Source: an uncultured bacterium
Lineage (GTDB): Bacteria > Bacillota > Clostridia > Lachnospirales > Lachnospiraceae
Direction of reading: 5' to 3'
Length of the DNA stretch: 15,356 bases
Assembly: GCA_905215405.1 (NCBI GenBank)
Contig: CAJMQE010000088.1
Location: 1-15,356 of the forward strand
The notes below the pieces were generated by a model, which was given only the letters and a program-made list of their open reading frames with translations, was not told the DNA's origin and searched no databases. Shown here piece by piece: positions 1 through 6,213 of this stretch. A program made the position numbers and the translations under genes. How positions within the stretch are numbered: position 1 is the stretch's first letter; each line of letters opens with the position of its first letter.

Positions 1-140
1 CAGATATTGAATTTTCAAGGTGCATAGTCAAAATCTATGTGCGAAGTTTGAGTAAGTAAAATGGATTAATTACAGAATAGTAAACAGGATAAAGTAGATT
101 TAAATAGAATTAAACAGAAAATAACAATTCACAACAAACA
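1..140. other. Gene-free left edge, possible rRNA-operon trailer motif
   Basis: No ORF with a ribosome binding site is visible. Bases 5-22 (TATTGAATTTTCAAGGTG) are the reverse complement of the CACCTTGAAAA-type motif found in Firmicute rRNA spacers and 23S processing stems, so this may be the far edge of an rRNA or tRNA operon lying to the left. CATAG (23-27) and CTATG (35-39) can form a small hairpin. The remainder is A-rich and unremarkable. The rRNA link is recalled from general spacer patterns, not shown by any rRNA sequence in the window. Confidence 0.25.
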
Positions 141-203
141 GGTAGTAAGGGAAGATCGGTAAAGCAGGGCTTTATCGGTACATTCCTATACTGCCTTTTT
201 TTT
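141..203 (+). terminator. Long branched intrinsic terminator of an upstream unit
   Basis: An outer arm at 141-153 pairs with 183-195 (12 of 13 positions, two G-U pairs and one A-A mismatch). Inside it, 155-165 pairs with 169-179 around an AGG loop (11 pairs, two of them G-U). Eight T residues follow at 196-203. This is a strong rho-independent terminator in + orientation, so transcription from the left probably ends here. It lies before the promoter assigned to the PrpF-like gene and so is not part of that leader. Confidence 0.7.
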
Positions 204-261
204 GTCGCAATAAGATATGATCAATTCCATAATGGCATGGATGATGATGAAAACATTCCAT

Positions 262-290
262 TTTACGAATAGATATGGATAGATTATACT
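262..290 (+). promoter_or_regulatory. Sigma-A-like promoter for the PrpF-like gene
   Basis: TTTACG (262-267) and TATACT (285-290) are separated by 17 bp, matching the -35/-10 consensus at 4/6 and 5/6 positions. Expected transcription start near 297 gives a 5' untranslated region of about 42 nt. No operator is obvious between the terminator at 203 and this promoter. Confidence 0.5.
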
Positions 291-338
291 AGGCGCAGGA
301 TAAGACGTAAGCATGAGTGCGATAAGGAGGAAAAACAG

Positions 339-1463
339 ATGTATATGACAAAGTATCCATGCGTTTATATGAGAGGTGGAACGAGTAAGGCGGTTTTCTT
401 TCATGAAAAAGATCTGCCAGAGAACAAAGAAACATGGGATGAGATTTTTCTGAAAGTGATGGGAACTCCAGATGTCAAGCAGATTGACGGGATGGGAGGT
501 ACAGTATCTTCGACAAGTAAAATTGCAATAGTTTCTCCATCAGATCGAGATGATATTGATGTGAATTATACATTTAAACAGGTGGATATCATTATTCCGA
601 GAGTGGATGGTAGTGCAAATTGTGGAAATATATCTTCGGCGGTTGGACCATTTGCAATAGATGAAGGGCTTGTTGAGGCAGTGGAACCAGTTACGGTAGT
701 TAGAGTTTTAAATACCAATACAGGAAAAGTGATAGAAGAACATGTTCGAGTCAAAGATGGGAAAGCGATGGTACATGGAAATGAAGTTATAAAAGGGGTA
801 CCTGGAACGGGATCAAGAATTGATATGTATTTTGAAGATCCTGCTGGATCAAAGACTGGAAAGCTGTTTCCGACTGGAAACAAAAGAGATATTTTTGATG
901 TTCCTGGCTATGGAAAAGCCGAAGTGACAGTACTTGATTGCTCGAATCCGATGGTGTTTATACAGGCGAAAGACCTTGGAATACGTGGAACAGAACTTAC
1001 GGAACTGAATCAGAATAAAGAAGTGATGGATCATATTGAAAGAATCCGTGGTATGGCTTCTGTTGCATGCGGTTTTGTAGATAAATGGGAAGATGCATGT
1101 ACACAGTCAACGTCTGCACCAAAAGTATCTATAATATCTGAACCTCAGGATTACAGCAACATGGATGGAGATGTAGTGAAAGCAGATACAATGGATATTT
1201 GCTGTAGGGCCGTTTCAGTAGGTGCATTGCATAAAGCATATCCGATGACGGTTGCGGTAGGAACAGGTGCTGCGGCAAAGATTGCGGGGACGATTGTGAA
1301 CGATATCTGTCAGTGTAGTGCAGAACAGGAAATAATCAGAATCGGACATTCCAGCGGCGTAACACAAGTGGATATGAAAATGGATGGAGAAAAAGTACGG
1401 AAGGGCGGTGTTACGAGAACAGCCAGAAGAATTATGGATGGCTGGGTCTATGTGCGGGATTAA
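339..1463 (+). CDS. PrpF/YbhH-family isomerase (DUF453-type)
   Basis: A 374-aa protein of the PrpF family, which has the diaminopimelate-epimerase fold. Members shift double bonds in unsaturated di- and tricarboxylates: aconitate isomerase PrpF, methylitaconate isomerase and 4-oxalomesaconate tautomerase. The N-terminal RGGTSK signature is at 12-17, GGTVSSTSK at 53-61 and SANCGN at 92-97; K61 and C95 sit where the family carries its proposed catalytic Lys and Cys. Length is normal and no signal peptide is seen, so it is cytoplasmic. The start is fixed by AAGGAGG at 324-330, eight bases before the ATG; an ATG two codons later is less well spaced. The gene is followed 124 bp later by an aconitase-superfamily hydratase, as ybhH and ybhJ are adjacent in E. 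coli, which suggests sequential steps. Family is sure; the substrate is unknown. Confidence 0.88.
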   Translation: MYMTKYPCVYMRGGTSKAVFFHEKDLPENKETWDEIFLKVMGTPDVKQIDGMGGTVSSTSKIAIVSPSDRDDIDVNYTFKQVDIIIPRVDGSANCGNISSAVGPFAIDEGLVEAVEPVTVVRVLNTNTGKVIEEHVRVKDGKAMVHGNEVIKGVPGTGSRIDMYFEDPAGSKTGKLFPTGNKRDIFDVPGYGKAEVTVLDCSNPMVFIQAKDLGIRGTELTELNQNKEVMDHIERIRGMASVACGFVDKWEDACTQSTSAPKVSIISEPQDYSNMDGDVVKADTMDICCRAVSVGALHKAYPMTVAVGTGAAAKIAGTIVNDICQCSAEQEIIRIGHSSGVTQVDMKMDGEKVRKGGVTRTARRIMDGWVYVRD

Positions 1464-1493
1464 AACGCTTATAGATTAAACGTTCTTCACACT

Positions 1494-1569
1494 GAATCAA
1501 AAAAATACCGCCAAACAAGGGAATGCAAAATTACTTTGATTCGTGACAACATTTGATACGACTCAAATG
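1494..1569. promoter_or_regulatory. Two dyads upstream of the hydratase gene
   Basis: Between the isomerase and hydratase genes, GAATCAAA (1494-1501) is the exact reverse complement of TTTGATTC (1535-1542), and CATTTGA (1550-1556) of TCAAATG (1563-1569) with a 6-bp gap. The second dyad ends 12 bases before the Shine-Dalgarno. No T-run follows either, so a terminator is unlikely. They could be operator half-sites for a regulator or RNA hairpins affecting the second gene. No convincing promoter pair was found here, so the hydratase may depend on read-through from upstream. Confidence 0.4.
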
Positions 1570-1596
1570 GATTAAAATTGAGAAAGGATGATAAAG

Positions 1597-3858
1597 ATGA
1601 TTCGATTATACGAAGGAAAACATTATATCAGAAACAATGAAGAGATTATTTCAGGAACACCAGAGGTGGAAAGCGAAAATGCTTATCAGAATACGATAAC
1701 TTACGGAATTTTAAAGGCGCACAATCATGCAGCGAATATGAAAAATTTGCAGATCAGTTTTGACTCGATGGGTGTCTATGATAATACATATGTAGGAATT
1801 TTACAGACGGCCATCGCAAGTGGGCTCAAAGAATTTCCGATTCCATGTGTATTTACGAACTGCCATAATTGTCTGTGTGCAGTTGGCGGAACGATGAATA
1901 CGGATGTTCATAAATATGCAGAATCTGCATGCAAAAAATATGGTGGAATCTTTGTACCGCCACATGAAGCTGTTATTCATCAGTATATGAGAGAAATGAT
2001 TGTAAAATCGGGAGAAATGTCGATTGTATCCGATTCACATACGAGATATGGCACACAGGGCTCACTTTCCATCGGGGAAGGTGGACCGGAATTAGCAAAA
2101 GCAATGCTTGGAAAATATTATGAAATACAGTATCCAGAGGTGATCGCAGTGGTGCTGAAAGGAAGTCCTAAGCCTTGGGTGGGACCGATGGATGTAGCCT
2201 TGACACTGATTGGAGCAGTTTTTAAGAATAATTTTGTCAAAAATAAGGTACTGGAATTTATTGGACCAGGTGTATCGAACCTTTCGATGGACTTTAGAAA
2301 TGGAATTGATACCATGACAACAGAATCTGCATGTCTTTCTTCGGTTTGGGCGACGGATGAAAAAACGCAGGAATATTTTACGATACATCATCGTCCTGGA
2401 GATTATAAAAAGATACAACAGGGAGCACTTGCATTATATGATGGCGTTGTAGAAATTGATCTGGATACGGTTGTGCCGATGATCGCTCTGCCATTTCATC
2501 CAAGCAATGCATATCCTCTAAAAGATGTTATTGCAGAACCATTAAAATATCTTGGCATGGTTGAGGAAGAAGCAAAACGAGTTTTTGAAAATAATAAAGA
2601 AATACATCTGAATTTGAAGGATAAAATTTTCAACGGAAAAATCAAAGTGGATCAGGCATCTATTGCAGGTTGTGCTGCGGGATCTTTTGAAAATATCTGT
2701 GCGGTCGATCAGATTGCAGGAAAGATGGAACATGGACTGGGAACTTTTGCGTTTAACATTTATCCTGCATCTCAGTCGGTGATGACAGAATTGAATAAAA
2801 CAGGTGTTATCAATGATCTGATGGAATATGGAGTACGTGTAAAAACTGCATTTTGTGGACCTTGCTTTGGCGCTTCTGATGCACCGGGAAATAATGATTT
2901 CTGTATTCGCCACAGCACAAGGAACTTTCCGAACAGAGAGGGTAGTAATCCTGCAAATGGCCAGATAGCCTCTGTTGCATTGATGGATTCCAAATCAATT
3001 GCAGCGACAGCATTTTCAGGTGGATTTCTGACTTCGGCAGAAGATATTGTGACTGAATTTCATGTTCCAGAGTATCATTTTAATGAGAAAATTTATGATA
3101 ATATTGTCTATAATGGATTTGGTAAAGCAAGACCGGAGACTGCGATGCTCTATGGTCCAGCTATTAAAGACTGGCCGGAAATGAGCACTCTGACCGAAAA
3201 TCTACTTTTAAAAGTAGTCAGTGTGATCCGGGATGAAGTGACGACAACTGATGAATTGATTCCATCGGGGGAAACAGCATCTTACCGCTCGAATCCATAT
3301 AAGATCTCTGAATTTACGCTGATTCGAAAAGACCCGGAATATGTGGGAAAAGCTAAGGAAATTCAGGAGTTCGAAAAGGCACGTGTAAGTGGCGATGTTA
3401 AAAAAGTTGAAACAATCTATCAGATATTATCTACAGTTGGAATCAATGCACCGGCTAGTGAACTGATGCAGACGACAGGGATTGGCTCAGTACTTTATGC
3501 CAAAAGACCTGGAGATGGTTCCGCTAGAGAATATGCGGCAAGTTGTCAGAAAGTGCTTGGCGGACTTGCCAATATTTGCATTGAATATGCAACAAAAAGA
3601 TATCGTAGTAATTGCGTGAACTGGGGCATACTTCCCTTCACTTTAGCGGAAGAGGAAACAGATCTGGCGCCAGATGAATTTCTCTATCTGCCTCACATTC
3701 GTCAGGCTGTTGCCGATGGAAAAAAACAGATCGATGCTATTGTGATCAGTCCGGATGGCAGCCATCGAAAGAAGAGCCTTGCTTTAAACGATGTAACGGA
3801 AGCAGAAAAACAGGTCCTCCTTGCTGGAAGTCTGATCAATTTTTATAAGCAGAAATAA
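1597..3858 (+). CDS. Aconitase-superfamily hydratase, YbhJ-like
   Basis: A 753-aa [4Fe-4S] hydro-lyase of the aconitase superfamily, about the length of E. coli YbhJ. Counting from the ATG at 1588, SDSHT (148-152) matches the aconitase DSHT motif; GCAAGSFEN (361-369) and CGPC (423-426) supply the three expected cluster cysteines C362, C423 and C426; TRNFPNREGS (444-453) is the substrate-binding loop; and a GDGSAREYAA segment in the C-terminal swivel domain matches the aconitase GSSREHA region. The enzyme therefore looks complete and active. The start at 1597 is preferred because AGAAAGG (1581-1587) directly abuts the ATG at 1588 but lies nine bases before this one. It probably adds or removes water from the product or substrate of the PrpF-like isomerase before it. 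Housekeeping aconitase and LeuC are less likely: LeuC and LeuD are split proteins, and the cluster motif (GCAAG rather than SCTN) differs. The substrate is not predictable. Confidence 0.85.
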   Translation: MIRLYEGKHYIRNNEEIISGTPEVESENAYQNTITYGILKAHNHAANMKNLQISFDSMGVYDNTYVGILQTAIASGLKEFPIPCVFTNCHNCLCAVGGTMNTDVHKYAESACKKYGGIFVPPHEAVIHQYMREMIVKSGEMSIVSDSHTRYGTQGSLSIGEGGPELAKAMLGKYYEIQYPEVIAVVLKGSPKPWVGPMDVALTLIGAVFKNNFVKNKVLEFIGPGVSNLSMDFRNGIDTMTTESACLSSVWATDEKTQEYFTIHHRPGDYKKIQQGALALYDGVVEIDLDTVVPMIALPFHPSNAYPLKDVIAEPLKYLGMVEEEAKRVFENNKEIHLNLKDKIFNGKIKVDQASIAGCAAGSFENICAVDQIAGKMEHGLGTFAFNIYPASQSVMTELNKTGVINDLMEYGVRVKTAFCGPCFGASDAPGNNDFCIRHSTRNFPNREGSNPANGQIASVALMDSKSIAATAFSGGFLTSAEDIVTEFHVPEYHFNEKIYDNIVYNGFGKARPETAMLYGPAIKDWPEMSTLTENLLLKVVSVIRDEVTTTDELIPSGETASYRSNPYKISEFTLIRKDPEYVGKAKEIQEFEKARVSGDVKKVETIYQILSTVGINAPASELMQTTGIGSVLYAKRPGDGSAREYAASCQKVLGGLANICIEYATKRYRSNCVNWGILPFTLAEEETDLAPDEFLYLPHIRQAVADGKKQIDAIVISPDGSHRKKSLALNDVTEAEKQVLLAGSLINFYKQK

Positions 3859-3909
3859 TAGATGATTTGACAGGGCAGAAAAATGTAGTCCACGAAATGA
3901 AATCAGACT

Positions 3910-3938
3910 TTAAGAATTGCAGTGCAGTGTGCTATAAT
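3910..3938 (+). promoter_or_regulatory. Extended -10 promoter-like site before the repeat array
   Basis: TATAAT (3933-3938) is preceded directly by TGC (extended -10) and by TTAAGA (3910-3915) 17 bp upstream. Predicted start near 3945 would transcribe through the 14-bp repeat array into the VOC gene, giving an unusually long leader of about 400 nt. No terminator is seen between the hydratase stop and this site. Confidence 0.45.
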
Positions 3939-3941
3939 GAA

Positions 3942-4167
3942 ACAAACTGATAGCATACAAACAATAGCGTACAAACATTTGTATACAAACAATAGCAATA
4001 GCGTACAAGAAATGCTATGGAAACAATCGTATACAAGAAATGCTATGGAAACAATCGTATACAACAAATGATATGAAAACAATCGTATAGGAACAGTGCT
4101 ATAGAAACAATGGCATCAAAAAGTAGTATTAAAAAGTAGTATCATAGAGGCATGGAAACAATCATAT
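3942..4167. repeat. Degenerate 14-bp tandem array with 28-bp higher-order unit
   Basis: About 16 consecutive monomers of mostly 14 bp fill this stretch. Early monomers read ACAAACAATAGCGT (3957-3970). From 4005 the array becomes a dimer of ACAAGAAATGCTAT plus GGAAACAATCGTAT: 4005-4032 and 4033-4060 are identical 28-mers, 4061-4088 differs at three positions and 4089-4116 at more. The 13-bp copies at 4117-4129 and 4130-4142 carry AAAAAGTAGTAT, and GGAAACAATCATAT at 4154-4167 is a last clear copy. One monomer (3985-4004) has an internal 6-bp AATAGC duplication. It includes a perfect 12-bp palindrome TTTGTATACAAA at 3978-3989. Because 14 and 28 are not multiples of 3 and stops are frequent, it is not coding. 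It lacks the unique spacers of a CRISPR array. Confidence 0.85.
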
Positions 4168-4351
4168 GCATATTAAGCCATAGATAAACAGATGGCTGAC
4201 AAATCGCTAGCGTATAGACTAACCGGAAGTCTACAAGCCGGTAACAGTGATAATTGTACGTGCAAAAGTAGATGCTTTCATGGAAATGGGCAACCAGTAA
4301 ATAAAGAGCGTAGATAAACAGAAACTAAAAGTTAAGAAAAGAGGAAAAATA
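4168..4351 (+). other. Leader stretch between repeat array and VOC gene
   Basis: No convincing gene. It holds two copies of TAGATAAACAGA (4181-4192 and 4311-4322) about 130 bp apart, and a small hairpin made by AGACT/AGTCT near 4216-4232. A 41-codon ATG frame at 4192-4317 has no ribosome binding site and is not called. The Shine-Dalgarno of the VOC gene, GAGG at 4341-4344, closes the region. Confidence 0.4.
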
Positions 4352-4714
4352 ATGGATAAAGTATTATTTCAGTTCGCACATGTTGGTGTAAATGGAAAAA
4401 CAAAAGAAGAGGCAAAAGAATTTCTCAAATTCTGTCAGGATATTCTGGGATTTGATGATACAAGAGAAATTCCACTCTCATACTTTGTAGCGGATGATAA
4501 AATGGAATTAATGAAAGAGGGCGGAAGAGGTACATTGGGACATCTTGCTTTCTATACTCCAGATATGGAAAAGGCGATGGCATATCTGAAAGAAAAAGGA
4601 TACGGCCTAAATTATGACTCTGCTCGCTACGAGGAAGATGGAAAGACAATTCGTCTGATTTATCTGGATCAGGAAATTAACGGATTTGCAATTCATCTGA
4701 CATCAAGAAAATAA
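4352..4714 (+). CDS. VOC/glyoxalase-fold domain protein
   Basis: A 120-aa single-domain protein of the vicinal-oxygen-chelate superfamily. It shows two beta-alpha-beta-beta-beta halves: FAHVGVN at the first strand (H10), MELM (E52), then GHLAFYTPDMEKAMAYLKEKG opening the second half (H64), ending in GFAIHL (H115). H10, E52, H64 and H115 are the plausible metal-site positions. The pattern AHVGVN, a helix with KFCQDILGF, GHLAF and GFAIHL recalls the VOC-like C-terminal extension carried by some clostridial KDPG/KHG aldolases, so this could be a stand-alone relative of that domain; this is from memory and untested. GAGG at 4341-4344 gives a seven-base spacing to the ATG. It stands alone, between a 14-bp repeat array and a 12-bp triple repeat. 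Function unknown. Confidence 0.78.
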   Translation: MDKVLFQFAHVGVNGKTKEEAKEFLKFCQDILGFDDTREIPLSYFVADDKMELMKEGGRGTLGHLAFYTPDMEKAMAYLKEKGYGLNYDSARYEEDGKTIRLIYLDQEINGFAIHLTSRK

Positions 4715-4756
4715 TAAGTCGACTTAGGCGTTTTAGAAACAAATAATGGTAAGAAT

Positions 4757-4800
4757 AAAACACGAATTAAAACACGAATTAAAACACGAATTAAAAACAC
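4757..4800. repeat. 12-bp tandem repeat, three perfect copies plus a partial
   Basis: AAAACACGAATT occurs exactly at 4757-4768, 4769-4780 and 4781-4792, followed by a partial copy to 4800. It lies 43 bp after the VOC gene stop. It is unrelated in sequence to the 14-bp array upstream of that gene. The rest of the 4715-4972 gap is very AT-rich. Confidence 0.85.
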
Positions 4801-4882
4801 CTAAAATACTTATATTATAGTACGTTTGAAATATAAAAATATTTGAATATAATACAAATTAGAAGCAAATAATAACCGATTA

Positions 4883-4920
4883 AAAGACCAGACAGCATAG
4901 AAGTTGTCTGGTCTTTATTT
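4883..4920. terminator. Bidirectional terminator between VOC gene and degV
   Basis: AAAGACCAGACA (4883-4894) and TGTCTGGTCTTT (4905-4916) form a perfect 12-bp stem around a 10-nt loop. On the + strand the stem is followed by ATTTAG; on the - strand by a short T-rich run (TTTTAAT when the outer A-T pairs are opened). It lies 53 bp past the end of the minus-strand DegV gene and 168 bp past the VOC gene, so it can end both convergent units. Confidence 0.75.
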
Positions 4921-4972
4921 AGAATACTCTGGTAAAACAAAATACTGGACAAGGTCCATGATAAAAGTGTGA

Positions 4973-5845
4973 TTACAGTTTTCTTCGCTCACCTAAAAAG
5001 AAGAGGGCAAGAGTGCCGGGACCGGAGTGAGCGCCGATGGTAGGACATACATAATTGATCCAGGCATCGATTCCCATTCTCTCTTTAATAAGCTTTGCTA
5101 CGAACTGTGCATCTTCAAGGCAGTCACCGTGACTGATAAATACGATATCATTTTCTTCGCGGTAGGAACCCATCAGTTTCTCCATGGAATCAACTAACGC
5201 AATCAATGACTTCTTTCGCCCACGAACTTTATTTAATGGAATCAGTTTCCCTTCGGAGTCAACGTGCAACATTGGTTTTACGCTGGCAAGTGTACCAAGA
5301 ATGGCAGCAGTTCTTGAAACTCGGCCACCACGGTAAAGATGGAACAGATCATCTACGGTGAAATAATGACAGAAGTTCTCGATATGTGCCTGTAGATATG
5401 CGGCAACCTCATCGATAGAATGTCCGAGTTTCTGTTGCTTGAGAGCATGGTAGACCATAAGACCTTCGCCCATGGATGCACTCAGAGAGTCGATAACAAT
5501 AATCTTTCTGTCCGGATATTTTTCCATAACTTCGCGGGCTGCCAGACAGGTATTGTTGTAGGTGCTGCTCAGTGCTGATGAAAATGCTATATGTAAGACG
5601 TCGTATCCAGCCTGAACTCTTTTGGTGAAGTATTCTTCTGACACTTCTGGGTTGGTCGCATTCGTTACAGGCAGCTCGCCACCACGCATTTTGGCATAGA
5701 ACTCTTTTTCTGGCAGTGTATTTGCACCGCCATAGGTGTTTTCACCGAATGTATAATACAGTGGATGAATATCAATATCGTTCTCTTTTATAAAATTTTC
5801 TGGCAGATCACTAGTGGTATCTGTTGAAATAATAAATTTGTTCAT
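4973..5845 (-). CDS. DegV-family fatty-acid-binding protein
   Basis: A 290-aa DegV (EDD-fold) protein. Family members bind a fatty acid; FakB-type members present it to the FakA kinase so that exogenous fatty acids can be phosphorylated and used for phospholipids. The N-terminal STDTTSDLP (7-15), the FSSALSSTYN segment (88-97), YRGGRVSRTAAILGTLASVKP (171-191), the ISHGD loop (237-241) and GAHSGPG (271-277) are characteristic, and length is typical. GGAGGT (5852-5857) lies six bases before the ATG, confirming the start. It is a single-gene unit with its own promoter and the shared terminator downstream. No fakA-like partner is in the window, so a FakB role is inference; other DegV proteins have no proven partner. 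Confidence 0.93.
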   Translation of the reverse strand: MNKFIISTDTTSDLPENFIKENDIDIHPLYYTFGENTYGGANTLPEKEFYAKMRGGELPVTNATNPEVSEEYFTKRVQAGYDVLHIAFSSALSSTYNNTCLAAREVMEKYPDRKIIVIDSLSASMGEGLMVYHALKQQKLGHSIDEVAAYLQAHIENFCHYFTVDDLFHLYRGGRVSRTAAILGTLASVKPMLHVDSEGKLIPLNKVRGRKKSLIALVDSMEKLMGSYREENDIVFISHGDCLEDAQFVAKLIKERMGIDAWINYVCPTIGAHSGPGTLALFFLGERRKL

Positions 5846-5883
5846 GCTAAGACCTCCATTATAAATAGGTAAATATTATATAA

Positions 5884-5912
5884 ATCATAGCATTAAAAAA
5901 GTTGTTTTTCAA
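5884..5912 (-). promoter_or_regulatory. Sigma-A promoter of the DegV gene
   Basis: On the minus strand TTGAAA (5912-5907) and TATGAT (5889-5884) are separated by exactly 17 bp, each 5/6 to consensus. Expected start near 5877 leaves a leader of about 30 nt carrying GGAGGT. It diverges from the infC promoter; the 94 bp between the two (5913-6006) show no further structure. Confidence 0.65.
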
Positions 5913-6006
5913 TGCAAATCAAGGCAAGTGGCAATGTACGGGGGAAAGGCTTTTGGAAAGTTATGAAGCGAGAAAAAACATCTCTCTTTTTATTTCAAAA
6001 ATTATG

Positions 6007-6035
6007 TTGACAAAAAAGTAAATAAGTATTATGAT
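6007..6035 (+). promoter_or_regulatory. Strong sigma-A promoter of infC-rpmI-rplT
   Basis: TTGACA (6007-6012, perfect) and TATGAT (6030-6035) are 17 bp apart. Predicted start near 6042 gives a leader of about 170 nt before infC, which contains the attenuator described separately. It is among the best promoter matches in the window, as expected for a translation operon. Confidence 0.8.
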
Positions 6036-6041
6036 GTAATA

Positions 6042-6195
6042 GTTGTGAAATAAAGCAGAGTATCCACTCTCACCTTAGCGCATTGGCGACTCGGGTTTAT
6101 ATTTGAGAAGAATGAATCATAAAGATGATGATATATATATTCTGAACTTAAATTGTGGATGGTCTGACTATCCACTTTTTTATTATTTCAATTAA
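6042..6195 (+). promoter_or_regulatory. L20-type leader with attenuator of infC operon
   Basis: The leader ends in a terminator: GTGGATGG (6155-6162) pairs with CTATCCAC (6168-6175) around TCTGA, followed by TTTTTTATTATTT. TATCCAC occurs twice, at 6061-6067 and 6169-6175, so the 5' arm GTGGATG can pair with either copy and form or break the terminator. A second element at 6072-6096 has CGC/GCG closed by an ATTG loop, an internal loop and an outer ACC/GGT helix. In Bacillus subtilis the corresponding infC leader is attenuated by ribosomal protein L20, encoded by the last gene of the operon (Rfam class L20_leader). Position, length and competing helices fit that; matching the covariance model was not possible here. 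Confidence 0.7.
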
Positions 6196-6213
6196 ATTTG
6201 GAGGTGCACTACT

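Noticed and set aside
186..404. 72-aa minus-strand hydrophobic frame overlapping the PrpF-like start
   Set aside because: It spans the promoter and start region of a clear gene, has no Shine-Dalgarno, and its hydrophobicity follows from AT-rich reverse-strand sequence.
566..883. 105-aa minus-strand frame inside the PrpF-like gene
   Set aside because: Shadow of a well-supported gene with conserved motifs; no ribosome binding site of its own.
3942..4167. CRISPR array
   Set aside because: The repeats are head-to-tail with no unique spacers of constant length, copies drift gradually, and no cas gene is nearby. It is a tandem minisatellite.
4192..4317. 41-codon ATG frame between the repeat array and the VOC gene
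   Set aside because: No Shine-Dalgarno upstream, composition unlike neighbouring proteins, and part of it is a locally repeated TAGATAAACAGA segment; most likely chance.
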